64,000 nt of DNA, taken from the NCBI RefSeq assembly GCF_026151205.1, contig NC_087081.1:1049386-1113385 (forward strand), given 5' to 3'. Below the pieces are notes generated by a model that saw only the letters and a list, made by a program, of their open reading frames with translations, had not been told where the DNA came from and made no database searches. A program made the translations under genes and the position numbers. This stretch comes from Bolinopsis microptera. Lineage: Eukaryota; Ctenophora; Tentaculata; Lobata; Bolinopsidae. Shown here one piece after another: positions 1 through 10,689 of the stretch (its first letter is position 1; each line of letters begins with the position of its first letter).

Positions 1-106
1 CACCATCATCAGTTTTACAAATCTTTCCACTTATACAATTTCCCTCTTGATAGCAATTTTATAGTTTCCTGTACACGAAAAAATAATTAAAACTGTACAT
101 AAACAG

Positions 107-632
107 GAGGTTGGGCACCAGTACCAGAAACTGATGTGAGAATAGCCTTTGACCTGGAGAAGAATCCACTAGGGATAAAGACAGATAGTGAGCAAGATAG
201 CGGGGATAAAGTAGACGTGTACTTCCGATCTTCTGATGAATCAAACGCTGGAGGAGTTGGGATAGGCTTCAGCACCCAAATACCCAAGTACTTAAAGTTT
301 CCCATTCAAGGTCTTAATTGTATTATATTTATGAGCACTTTGCACGGGGCTAAAAATTAAGCCCCTACTAAAACCAATGATTCAGGTATCGAGTTTTTGG
401 ATGCAACTCTGTATGGACCAAATTCGAATCTCACCCATCAATAAAAGAAAAAACCTGGAAAATAACAAGAGTTAGAGACGAGACAGTTCCTAAACTTATC
501 ATACACTGTAACAGTGAGGAGGTGCTAACCTTCATCCTCTCTGACACAAGTTGCACGATTGAGACCTGGAGAGAGATATGGAACAGAGATGTGAACACGA
601 TATTTTTCTGGTGTTCAGGACACTGCTTCTGA
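107..632 (+). CDS. 3' end of a gene for an uncharacterised secreted-type domain protein (two last exons)
   Basis: Two exons on the plus strand; the gene begins left of the window. The first exon (107-287) follows an AAACAG acceptor. The second (386-632) follows TTCAG and ends in TGA at 630-632. A donor at 288 (AA|GTACTT) gives matching phase 2 and the continuous junction FSTQIPKY-RVFGCNSVW; the alternative donor at 311 does not keep frame. The product contains DVRIAFDLEKN, VDVYFRSSDES, then KTWKITRVRDE, KLIIHCNSEEVL and ILSDTSCTIETW. This resembles a beta-rich extracellular domain repeated in uncharacterised invertebrate proteins, where a K-x-W-x-I strand is followed by a VIHCN strand and LSD-x-x-C. 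I recall that family only loosely and cannot name it. The last residues WCSGHCF are unusual for it. Function unknown. Confidence 0.6.
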
Positions 633-1036
633 TTTGTTCAGTTTCATACCAGGTTTGTTAAAGTTTGGTAATTATTTTATAAATCGTATAGAACTAGTTG
701 ATATGATATTGATGAATTCGGTCGCGATACTGACATGATGCATCATAATGAAACTGCAACCAATTAACACAGATATCATTGTTGATCTACAGTCTTGACA
801 GTTTTCACGAAAATTAAGTCGAATTAGAATGATATTGGTGCAGCACTAGAAGAAGAGTGGTACAGTAGGTCGGAACTGACCGCTCGCGCTGGTAGTATAA
901 AACCAAAATTTCTTGATCTTTTCGTTTTGCTTAGGACGTCACTGGCGCTTCTCAAGGCTTGGGTTCGATTATCGTTAACAAGCTTTAATGGAGATCAATA
1001 TTATGAATAGAAATTATTATATTTCTATTTTCTTAC
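633..1036. other. Short intergenic stretch between convergent genes
   Basis: No convincing exon was found. It lies between the plus-strand gene ending at 632 and the last recognised minus-strand exon (1037-1140). That exon ends with a donor (CG|GTAAGA), so at least one further minus-strand exon must lie here or left of the window. Confidence 0.4.
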
Positions 1037-3249
1037 CGCAAGTGTATTATTTCTGTATGGTGTTCTTCAAAAGATTCGTATAAAACATCCAGAGAGTTTC
1101 TTTTTCGCATCCCTTCCCCCAGAAACTTATTACACGATTCCTGAGGAGAATAAAATAAATTTGCATATGAATCGATGATTCCCTTTACCCGAAAATGTAA
1201 TGTTTTAACAGAAATCAAAATAGTGACAAAAAAGGGCCCTTGAAAGCTCCCTAGAATTTGGGATTCTAAAACTGCAGAGTGTAGTCAGCACAAACTTACT
1301 TTACAAAAAGTACTGGAACATTGAGTAGCTTCAATAGCACATTTCTCAATCCTCTTCTCTATACCAATCACGTTCAAAACTGAAGTATTGGGGCTGTCAG
1401 GGATACTGAATAGCCTCTAATGTTTATCTTCGGAATTGTTTCCCACCCTCTTCAGGTACAAGTGACTTTAATAAGCATCACTATTATCATTATTTAGAAT
1501 ATTTCTCATTATATATTTTTAACAACTGCTTGAACTGATGGCTAATCTGGTGAGCACAATAACTCACCAGATGAGTTAAGTTGAGGTGATATTGCAGCTG
1601 CTGCAGAGTACTCCTCAGTAAAGTTACCATCACTGTCACTTCCCGAGTCAGAGTAGATGAAGTCGTTTGGTCCTCCACCTCCCTGGAAAAGTATCAAGTA
1701 GTTCACAAGATATAGAAGTAGTTTATTAAATATGTAACATAACGGCTAGATGTGTAACATAAAGTGCAAATAAAAGTGGGACAATTTAAATATCACATAA
1801 TCCAGATTATTATTTTGACTGATAAAAATTTGCTAAAAAAACAGAAACTCTTGTACATTGAACAGTAAGAACAATTGTTGAGAAAGTCGAGAATTAAACC
1901 CTGAATTAATCAATTACCTGTGAAGAATTAGTCCTGACTTCCCCGACTGGTGCATGTCTGCCGCCATCCTCTGGGTACTTAATCTTAGAGGGTAGCTTTA
2001 TCACACCACCCCCTTTAGCCGTGCGTGAGTCTCTCTTTATACCGTGTAGATAAGGGCGTGGTCCTTTCTCCCAGTCACCTGGATCCCACAGTGCGGGTTG
2101 TCGATCTCCCTGACAAAAAGGTAATAAGTTGGTAATTATCATGGTAATAATGATACATTCTAAATTATATAATTTGAAATGATTATTGATGAGATGGATA
2201 ATTATAATTAGCACAGTACCCCATAATACGGTAAGGCTGCAGCTGGTCTATAATCATGGAAGTCAAATCACATTTTAACTGCAGGCAGAGGGTGCATGGT
2301 TTAAATAATTATTGAGTTAATGCATGGTTTAAATAATTATTGAGTTAATGTACGGACAGGTGAAATAAAACAATGTGTGCCAAACATACCACTGGACTGT
2401 GGTCATCCATTTTCTTCCTCCTTCTCCGTTCTCGTTTTGTCGGATGTTTTGGATCTTCTCGTTCCCCACTCTCCACGGACTTGTCACGTTCTTCTAGCGA
2501 GGATTCACCTGATTTAACACGTGGTCTGTCACGTGGTCTGCCACGTGATTCGTCTGGAGATTTGTCACGTGGTTGTCTCCGGTAGCTGCTTCTAGGACCG
2601 TTTTCACTTACTCTGTTCTGGATAGATCTACGGTAGAGAAAAAGGATTATCTTAAATAATGAAACTTTAAAATTTAACTACCAATTACAGGTCAATCTTT
2701 TACATGTGGCTACTTGTAAAGTTGAATCAAATATTGTTTAAAGACATCAGTTCTTTAAAATTTATAGTCCAAGCAGTTTACCTTTCATTGCCCCTGTTTG
2801 AATTCCTTTTCCCGTCCTGTTTTCTGTTCCTATCATCGTTTCTGTTTCCATCCGGTTTGCCGTTTCGTTTGTTGCTGATCCACTTCATGAAGTCATCTTC
2901 TTCAGAGCTGCTGTCACTGCCTCCTCCCTTCCTCCAGGCCCAATAGTCTGCATCTTTATCACCGCCTCCCTGGGAGAAGTAACATTGTTCAGAAACATGT
3001 TATTGTAGATAAGATAAAGGTTACAATTCGTTGATGCAAGTTCAAGTTTGTTTCTCTTTGAAATGCAGTTTTTCAACAACAATAAACAAAATTTTTAGAA
3101 ACAAAATTTCACTGACTAGAAAACAGGAAGAACGATAGCACCATTTATCTTTATTTTTCCACGTCAATTTTACTCACTCTCAGTTCCTCGGCAAGCTTCT
3201 TAAGTTTCTCGTAAGATAAGTGAAAGTTGGGCGGAGTAGGGTCAGCCAT
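1037..3249 (-). CDS. Multi-exon gene of unknown function, charged/low-complexity protein
   Basis: Start ATG at 3249 (MADPTPPNFHLSYEKLKKL). Exons: 3178-3249, 2782-2969, 2390-2627, 1918-2109 and 1568-1682. The joins are phases 0, 2, 0 and 0, all with GT-AG ends. The product has a short N-terminal helix, an acidic SSSEEDD patch, a long Arg/Lys/Asp/Ser-rich segment (RPRDRPRVKSGE, KRERRRRKK), a Trp-containing segment (WDPGDWEKGPRPYLHGIKR) and an acidic DSGSDSDGNFTEE stretch. Two more minus-strand exons (1300-1416, ending CSSTFCK; and 1037-1140, starting ESCNKFLGEG) join each other in phase 0 but do not fit the phase of the 1568 donor. An inner donor (GA|GTACTC) with a shifted acceptor would repair this, or a microexon is missing, or they belong to a different gene. 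The basic/acidic composition suggests a nuclear protein, but no family is recognised. Confidence 0.6.
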
Positions 3250-3796
3250 GTTAGTGGGGAGGCAATTATCTTTCAAATAACAGCTTCTACATTCTGACTT
3301 ACTGTGGCAAGGTTCTAGGTTTATCACTCAGGTTTTACGGATAATGATAACGAATGGAATGTTGGAAAAATAGCAGATTGTATGGCTAACTAACGATAGT
3401 ACTGCTCAATTATATATTTTATATAGTAACCAAGTAAAACGATACAGTGCAAAATGTTGGAATAGGCAGAAACTTTATTAAATCCCATGTTCATTAACGG
3501 ATAGATGAATGTCGGGGACTAATTCGAGTGGCGGTCAAACTCTCGATATGAGTGATCTTACTGAATTTATTTAACAATTAAATTATCTAACATCAGTTCA
3601 TATATTAGGTGAGGCGGATCGAAACTATAATAATATAATGTATTTTATTATTTATAATAATATAAAGGTAATAACTTATTAGAAAACACTGACACGGGAA
3701 AATTACAACAACCAAACAATTAAACTGATTCAATATCATGTATCTACTGTTATACTAATATAAATTATATAATTAAACACTAATTACCCCTACTTA

Positions 3797-5119
3797 TCAG
3801 TCTTTATAATGAATATCATTAATTCTACGACACAATTTGTCAAGTTTTAACTCCACGACATCAGTTATATATTTCCTAGTAGCTAATTCGCTGAAGTTTA
3901 ATCTTCTGCATTCTGCCAACAACTCTTCTGTTTCTATTGGGTCACCAATTCCTATCGTGATTCTGAAATTTTATTTGATTATTAAGTCTGATAGAGGTGC
4001 AAATAAAGCATATGTTGCTTGATAAGTATTAAGTTTGTTCAAATAATATTTAGCGCTTTCTTTGACAGATTGACGACAAAATTTCGGCATTTATGTTAGA
4101 TTTTTGACTAACTTCTTGTTGAACTTAGGAATGCTGTGATACATGGGTAACACCTCCTCCATACCCCTATGAACCCAAGGCAGCACTATTGGAGGTCTCT
4201 CACAATCCTGAATGAGTCTCCCTATACCCCACTTAGTCCTGATCAAATTCCTCGTCTCGTTTACTTTACCTAAATTGTGATGTGTTGGTTTTCAGTTCGT
4301 ACACAACTGATATTTGGAAAGAAGTATAGTACTATATTAACACAATAAAAACTTTTATGAGAGTGATCAAACCTTCAACAAATATATGCACCGGTCGGTT
4401 CTGATTAAGTTGCTCGATTGAGAAGTCCATACAAGGCTGATAGACACCCTCCCCTCGCCTACATGAGGATGTCTTCCCTAATGACATAGTCAGTCCTGCA
4501 ACATAATTCACATCTTACCCAGTGATTTTGATTGATCGATTAGGGTGTATGCATCATTTCATCAAAACATAATGTTGTAACAAATAACTTTAACATTGTT
4601 GAGCTTGAAAATTAAACAGAAAGTCTAACCTTTGAGTTTAACAAACTTTCCGCCCTCATAACAGAGCTCGTGAGCACCGGGAACCCAGCGGACCTTGTCC
4701 CAGTGTCTGATAACTGTACTGCTTCTATACAGAATACCCCATAGGAGGGGGTCGTCCACACAGCTGAAAACTATTTTAGCATCAAATGGTACAGTGTAGA
4801 GTATAATTACTTTTTTAGAGCTATAAAATCGTTAATTTCGAGTGGAAACGTATGATTTTAAATTTATGCTGGTGAATTATGATAGTTTTCTATAACTTGG
4901 TTACCTCATGTGATTGGACACTGTAATGATTGGACGATCCCAGTTTGCTCTCGCTAAGTCATCCAAATGATATTGACTTGGATATACATTGGTTTTATGG
5001 AAACATTTGAAGTATAGTTTGCTGGTTAAGGATACTGTCGCAACTGCGACTCTGCTAACAGTTTTCCAGATTCTAGGGTGGGATTTGTATAAGGACACCG
5101 GAACAGCTGGTATAGGCAT
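3797..5119 (-). CDS. TAFAZZIN: Tafazzin, cardiolipin transacylase (complete, five exons)
   Basis: Exons 4905-5119, 4630-4763, 4373-4495, 4113-4269 and 3797-3962 join in consistent phases (2, 1, 1, 2) to a 264-residue protein, the usual tafazzin length. Start MPIPAVPVSLYK at 5119; stop TGA at 3797-3799. Recognised family features in order are ITVSNHMSCVDDPLLWG (the acyltransferase HX4D motif, split by intron 1), WVPGAHELCYEGGKFVKL, GVYQPCMDFSIEQLNQ, VHIFVEGKVNETRN (where human has IFPEGKVN), then KWGIGRLI, PIVLPWVHRGMEEVLP and ITIGIGDPI. In animals tafazzin remodels mitochondrial cardiolipin by acyl transfer from phospholipids, acting at the membranes facing the intermembrane space. Val in place of Pro in the FPEG block is a small deviation. 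Introns are about 110-150 nt. The next gene upstream on the same strand is TFIIF-alpha. Confidence 0.93.
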
Positions 5120-5542
5120 TTTTCATCTAAGAAATAAAGTGAGATTTTAGTGGCTGAAGATGGTTTAATAGTTAGCATGGAAACCATAACATTAATAAAA
5201 ATGAGCATAATTGCATGATTTTATATTTTATTATATGCAGCTGTTAATTTGTTTGATCACGTAAAATGATTGAAATTAAGTCAAAGTCAGAAGAATCTTT
5301 GTAAAAATTCAAATAATCTACAACAAAGAGTAAAGTAGATGGGCTATGGTTCATAGCCTCGATAATATTATTATGGGCAAAATAATTTGTTTCAAATTGG
5401 TCAATAATATTCATGGTATGCCAAAAAGCAAATTCATAAAATAGTATGCATTCCATTGAAAAGAATATCAAAAAGGCTGCAAGTCAGATAGCTTTGCTTT
5501 GAATATTAATAATCTTATAAAATTGTAACATTTAACTGAAAG
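5120..5542. other. Intergenic region between TFIIF-alpha and tafazzin
   Basis: AT-rich, with no coding exon recognised. It should contain the tafazzin promoter and the TFIIF-alpha 3' UTR, both reading minus. No TATA element stands out. Confidence 0.5.
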
Positions 5543-6934
5543 CTATTCCTTATACAAGTTCTTGTACTCATCTTTTAAAACAAAATAATTCTTGCCATCC
5601 TTCATGAATTGTTTGGCAAGTTTTTTAAGTATACTGCTCAATTTAGCCACCATATCCTGCTTATTTAGGCCAGACTTTTTACTCTTAAACTTAGAAATAA
5701 GTTCCTTGGTACTGATAGGTTTTCTTGCTAAATATCGCCAAACATTCTCTTCTGTCAGTATTGACCCATCTGATTTTTCGAGTTTCTGCTTCTTACTTGG
5801 GGGCTCTTTTCCATTGCTTGTAGGGGTAGAGGATCTCTCTCGTTTGGATTCTGCTGCAATATTATTAGTTTTGTTTTTCAACATAAGAGCTTTGAATTCC
5901 TCACTGTTTTCATCAACATCACTACCACTTTCATCTTCTCCTTGCTGCAACAACAACTTTTTCATTTCTGAAGTTTCCTCTTCCTCACTGTCACTATCAT
6001 TGGCATCACGATACAGTCTACCATCTACCTTATCAACCAAATCTTCTTTCCTGCTGACAGTATTTGGTTTTTCTGAAGTCAAATCAACAGAATCGTCAGA
6101 ATCAGACTCAGATATATAGTCTACCTCTTTTGATGCATGTGCATCATATTGATCTTCATCATCTCTTTCCTTGTTAAGATCCTCTTCATCTTTTTCCTTG
6201 TTCTTCCTAAACTTCTTCATGCTCTTTTTGCGTTTTTTAGCTGGATCATCACCCAAGTCATCATTTGCATCATCTGAATCACCAAACAAATCATCAGCAT
6301 CATGAACCTTGAGCTGGGCTTGAGCTTCTTCGTATTCTTTTTCTGCCCCAAGATTGTCTCTGAGACGTTTCTGAAGCATCATATTACTGTTGTTAAATGT
6401 TTTGTTACGTTTCAGAAATTCTTCTTCTGCTTCCTCTTCATCAAAAGTTGTATAGTCAATTTTAGGAGTGAAAGTGAACCAGTCTTCTACAGGATATGCT
6501 TCATACACTCCTGGCTGAGTTTCCCGCATAACAATATAGCTTGAGTTAGCAGTAATGCCACCCTCTTTACGTCCAACATAATGTTTATCATTTCGATCTT
6601 TAAGCTCCCAAGGACATTGATCCTCAGTTACAGCCCTCACTTTGTACTTGTGAGCCAACCTGGCTTGCTTACTTTTCCATCCAAATTCACTGCCCTCACC
6701 TTCTAGATTCATATCTGGTTGAGTGATTTGGTTTTCAGTAACAATTCTTGTCATTGAAACATTATCGCCCAGAATAGAATCTAACCTGACAGTTCTAGGA
6801 GTGTTAAAACGAAGAACATGGTGTCTTAACCCAGTTGAGTCACCTTTAACAACCTTCACTGGTTTCTGGGGAAGTTGGGAGGACATCGAGCTGAAATCTC
6901 TGTAGTTTATTGGGCAATTGTCACATTTACCCAT
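5543..6934 (-). CDS. GTF2F1: General transcription factor IIF subunit 1 (TFIIF-alpha, RAP74)
   Basis: A single open frame of 463 residues. The N-terminal third holds the RAP74 dimerisation region: HHVLRFNTPRTVRLDSI, a GSEFGWKSKQARLAHKYK strand-turn, then DQCPWELKDRNDKHYVGRK, EGGITANSSYIVM and EAYPVEDWFTFTPKIDYTTF, matching human IMAFN, GSEF, DQPWLL, KGGVTENTSYYIF and FEAFPVHNWYNFTP. The middle (about 170-380) is Asp/Glu/Lys/Ser-rich, as in all RAP74 proteins. The C-terminal winged helix starts at ILTEENVWRYLARKPISTKEL and ends FVLKDEYKNLYKE; in human RAP74 this domain binds FCP1 and TFIIB. With TFIIF-beta it escorts RNA polymerase II to the promoter. The ATG at 6934 gives MGKCDNCPINYRDF; a second ATG 16 codons on (MSSQLPQ) is an alternative start. 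Absence of introns is unusual here because neighbouring genes are intron-rich. Confidence 0.93.
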   Translation of the reverse strand: MGKCDNCPINYRDFSSMSSQLPQKPVKVVKGDSTGLRHHVLRFNTPRTVRLDSILGDNVSMTRIVTENQITQPDMNLEGEGSEFGWKSKQARLAHKYKVRAVTEDQCPWELKDRNDKHYVGRKEGGITANSSYIVMRETQPGVYEAYPVEDWFTFTPKIDYTTFDEEEAEEEFLKRNKTFNNSNMMLQKRLRDNLGAEKEYEEAQAQLKVHDADDLFGDSDDANDDLGDDPAKKRKKSMKKFRKNKEKDEEDLNKERDDEDQYDAHASKEVDYISESDSDDSVDLTSEKPNTVSRKEDLVDKVDGRLYRDANDSDSEEEETSEMKKLLLQQGEDESGSDVDENSEEFKALMLKNKTNNIAAESKRERSSTPTSNGKEPPSKKQKLEKSDGSILTEENVWRYLARKPISTKELISKFKSKKSGLNKQDMVAKLSSILKKLAKQFMKDGKNYFVLKDEYKNLYKE

Positions 6935-7230
6935 TTACTTCACAGTAACCATCCTTAAAGAAAGAGTTGTTAGTCCAAAAAGTTATACATTAGCTTGGGC
7001 AAATAATCTGAAGATAAATTAAGCTTGTCCAACTGACAAGTACCATCAAATGCAAAACACAAAATATTCAAGCTATAGAAATCCCTTTGAATTTTTAAAT
7101 CGACGTAGTTCACAGCGTATCGGATTAATGACACAAGCCCTGTGCACTTAAATTCCAAATGCAAGATATCAAAACCACCACTTCACCACAGGTCCCTAAA
7201 TGTAATCTGAACGTTACAGATTCGAGTTCT
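6935..7230. other. Region between TFIIF-alpha start and retrotransposon tail
   Basis: AT-rich with no coding signal. It should carry the TFIIF-alpha promoter (reading minus). Confidence 0.4.
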
Positions 7231-9500
7231 GTCATGGATTTACACAGGATTTTTACACAGGATTTACACAGGATTAAAATTAAATTATAGATCCATTATC
7301 ATGGACCGTCATAATTGTTTACAGAAGTTAATGAAAACAATCATCTTTGCTTGAAGTCAGGGCCAGGGTTATCCTTAAGTCTTAATTATGACTAATTCGC
7401 GAGGTTCTCACCAAATTGATAGTAAAATTGTTTAAGTTTCGTGCATTTGAATTACGCTGACGCATATCTTCGGTGAAGCTATTTCGCTCTTCGGAGCAGC
7501 GAAGGAAATAAGTGCACACACAGTTGACAGCATAGGAGCGCCTTTCTTGAAATTGAATATACTGTGGGGTGTTTGGTTGAATATCAAGTGAGCGGTGGCA
7601 GTGAATATGGAGGCTCTGGTGATTTTGAGGAATTACAGTTGAGTAAGGAGACAAAATTTCCATGAGATGATCTTTGAGATTTGTTTCATTGATATTGCTG
7701 GAGTCGGTGATTTCATTGCTTATTTCAATGATTGGCATTTGAGAAAGATTTTTGACTAATTTCGACCTCTGTTTTGAATACAAGTCACATATGTAAAGAG
7801 CATGCGACTCGTCTTCGATGGTCTCAACGCCCATACTTGATTGGCACCAACCACATAGTCTTTGCTCACGGGGTGTGTTGGAGTATCTCCCTCTTTCAAT
7901 ATGGAGATCATGGGCGCTGATTCTAAGTTTTGTGGTGCTGTAACGACGAGAAAAGCCTTTGCATAAGTATAAGTAGGGCTCTCGGTTGAAGGTGTGTTTG
8001 ATTGAGTGATAGAATGAGAGTTTAGAAGAAGTAGATTTTTGATATTGCCAACATTTTTTGAATTGATTGGTTAGAGCTTCGATGATTTTAGGAATTCTAT
8101 ACTTTTTGCTGCATAGTGGTTTGATGGATTGACTAAAATTTGACTGATTTATGAGGGAGTCTTTAAATAATTTGTGATCACTTACAGGGTTGGGCGCGGC
8201 TTTGTTAGCTGCATTTGTATTGAGAATTCGGTGCGCAGTTACGTGATCTAGTTTGTAAATTTCATCTAGTTCAAGGAGTGGTTTTATGTATCGATACCAA
8301 GGTAAGTTTAGTGATTTTTGTTCTTTTACGGCTGCAGTGACAAACGAATTCGACTTTGATTTTGTATTTAGCCTTTTGAAGTAATTTAACGTTAAGCGAA
8401 TTGATTGATAAATCAGAGGAATTCTTCCTGTTTCTCCCCAAACACCGACATTTGATGCTTTACGATGGACTCCCAATGCCCATTTTAGGAATGAAATATG
8501 CACTCTTTCTTGCAGAGAGGCGCTGATTTTTTTAAGTAAGTAAGTAGCGGTTGCTTCTGTCGAGTTAATCGTTTTGCAAAGAGATTTATTGATCGTACTA
8601 GTGGGTGTCCATATCGGAGCACCATATAATAAAATGGGCTTGATGAGAGAGTCGAACAGTGTAAGGAGTGCTTTAAAAGATAACTTTGAACGCATGACAA
8701 CCCTTTTCAGGCCAAAAAATGCACGCATTGCTTTGGTTTTAAGGTTTTGTTGAGCGATCTGTACTTGACCCGATTGATGAAGTTCAAATCCAAGGTAACA
8801 ATAACTGTCAACAATTTCAAGATTAGATCCGTTGAGTGTAAATTTGATGTTTTGTATGTCCTGTTTTAACGTCTTCTTACCAAAGATGACTGCTTGAGTT
8901 TTGAGTTCATTGATTTCAATGCCCCACTCCTCACAAAAATTACCGAGAATATTAAGTTGCTTTTGAGTGGTTTCCTGGTCGAGTGAAAGGAGTATAAGGT
9001 CATCCGCCCACAGTAGGTGGCTTACAGTCATATTTGAAAGTACGGGGCAATTTGGAAAATCTAGGAGGCAGGACATATCACTGAGAAAAACTTTAAAAAG
9101 ATCAGGTGAGAGTGGGTGACCTTGTTCTGTACCTTTACGTATCTGAAAGCGTTTACTGAGGTGACCAGATAATTTTATGTAAGCGTACGAGTTTGAGTAC
9201 ATATTTTTGAGGACATTGTAGAAGTTCCCAGTTATGCCATTTTTTGCGAGTTTGAGGAAAAGGGCTTGACGGCAGACTGAGTCGAATGCTTTTTTAAAAT
9301 CAACAAATACTGCATATACAGGTTTCCCCAAAAGTTTATATTTTGAAGCTATAGTTTTCATGGTTAGTATGTGATCGTATGTTTGAGCTTTCTTTGTGAA
9401 GCCTAGTTGGTTAGGTGGATCATGTGTCATCGATCCCAGGCCAGAGGTGAATATAGGAAAAATTGGGATAAAGCTCTGGAGAAATAAAGTGCAGTGAACA
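7231..9500 (-). mobile_element. 5'-truncated non-LTR retrotransposon (LINE), reverse-transcriptase part
   Basis: The open frame 7382-9430 (682 residues, open a little further upstream) encodes the reverse-transcriptase palm, thumb and C-terminal region. Visible RT motifs are NQLGFTKKAQTYDHI, YAVFVDFKKAFDSV (catalytic Asp in block A), GTEQGHPLSPDLFKVFLSD, then LLWADDLILLS (the catalytic A/DD block, with Trp before ADD) and KTQAVIFGK. Near the C-terminus is a Cys-His pattern CGWCQSS...DESHALYICDLY, common in LINE C-termini. No endonuclease domain or ORF1 precedes it, so the copy is 5'-truncated. The element's 3' end reads toward low coordinates, where imperfect copies of an ACACAGGATTT-type motif (7231-7275) form a short tandem tail, as in CR1/L2-like LINEs. 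The frame is intact, so insertion is fairly recent. Clade not decided. Confidence 0.85.
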
Positions 9501-10015
9501 GGAAAAATAACTAGGTGTTAAATGAGGAATCTAACCTAAATCCTGTTAGTACACTTACATTGTAATACACTATACATATACATACTGTAAACTATGTTCA
9601 TTTAAGGTCAAGTTTGCTAGAATGGTAGAACAGAAAAATGTAATTAACCTGATTTGTTGTACTCTGGTGAGTTTTTACTATTTTGCCATAACAAGAAACA
9701 AAATCTATGGAGATTCTATTCAGAAACAGACTTTACCTAAAATCAACAGAATTTTTAAAATAAATCAGAAATATACGATGTTTAATTTTGATATTGAGTT
9801 AATAAATTGTTTCAAACAGTATACTGTACACATAATGTCACAATGACCTAATATAAAAATAACCCTTCAAAAACTCAATATTTAGAAAATCACCCTTGGC
9901 CTTGCGGCTCCAAGTTCAAATCTAAACTGTCTGGCTCTTACTAATTCGCTCGCCCAAAAATTTCACGTGACTTTGGTTTTTATGGTTTTGCAGCCGTACA
10001 AAACAGTTTTACATA
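9501..10015. other. AT-rich spacer, no gene seen
   Basis: No exon or repeat structure recognised. Confidence 0.4.
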
Positions 10016-10112
10016 AACCCTAATCCAAACCCTAACCCTAACCATAACCCCGAAGCTATCCATAACCCTTACCACAACCCTAACCCTAACCCGAGCCCTA
10101 AACAATCGAATT
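10016..10112. repeat. Degenerate interstitial telomere-like repeat (CCCTAA)n
   Basis: Several exact CCCTAA units (AACCCTAACCCTAACC twice) are mixed with decayed variants such as CCATAACCC and CCTTACCACAACCC. The TTAGGG-type repeat is the usual animal telomere sequence; this copy is internal and mutated. Confidence 0.75.
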
Positions 10113-10235
10113 CATGTTTTACTAGCCTGTCACGTGACCAAAACGGTTTTTTGCCCATAACTCTCCAGGGAAGCATTTTTACCCTACGTCATGGGGGGTG
10201 ATTCGGAATCAGCGTTCAAAAATACACCGATTGAG

Positions 10236-10680
10236 CAGTGGCGTAACGAAGGGCCCCGCTGACCCCGCTGTGCAGGGGGGCGCCGTCTTAGGGGGGCGCC
10301 AAATCGTCGTTTGAATGTGGGACAATTTCGAAAACTTAACTAATACTTTCAACACTACTATATAACAAATAATTTGAGCATGAATAAGAAGTTGTTACTT
10401 TGAAACGTCGTTTATCCTAACAGTGCAATATCATTTGTCGCAAATCAGAATAATCAGAAACTATTTGGAAAACCCAAAAACTGTCTATTAACTAAAGTAC
10501 TAGCAAAACTGCGCGTTTTGCTCTAGATACACACTTTTTTAGAGATTTTACCGGCGTATCCTCTAAAATCACCTAATTTGTTCAATTTTAGGGAGGGGCA
10601 CCAAAAGGGGAGGGGGCGCCAACAGGAGGGCACCTTTTCGGCGGGGGCGGGGGGCGCCAACAGGCAACGTTACGCCACTA
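10236..10680. mobile_element. hAT-type MITE with 8-bp target-site duplication
   Basis: The ends are CAGTGGCGTAACG and, reversed, TAGTGGCGTAACG. The element is flanked by CGATTGAG at 10228-10235 and again at 10681-10688, a perfect 8-bp duplication as hAT transposons make. At 445 bp it has no transposase frame. Its left interior (TTTGAATGTGGGACAATTT) recurs near 57.16 kb, and another interior segment recurs at 60.52 kb. Confidence 0.88.
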
Positions 10681-10689
10681 CGATTGAGA

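Noticed and set aside
10016..10112. True chromosome end
   Set aside because: Telomere-like units are degenerate, short and flanked by unrelated DNA on both sides.
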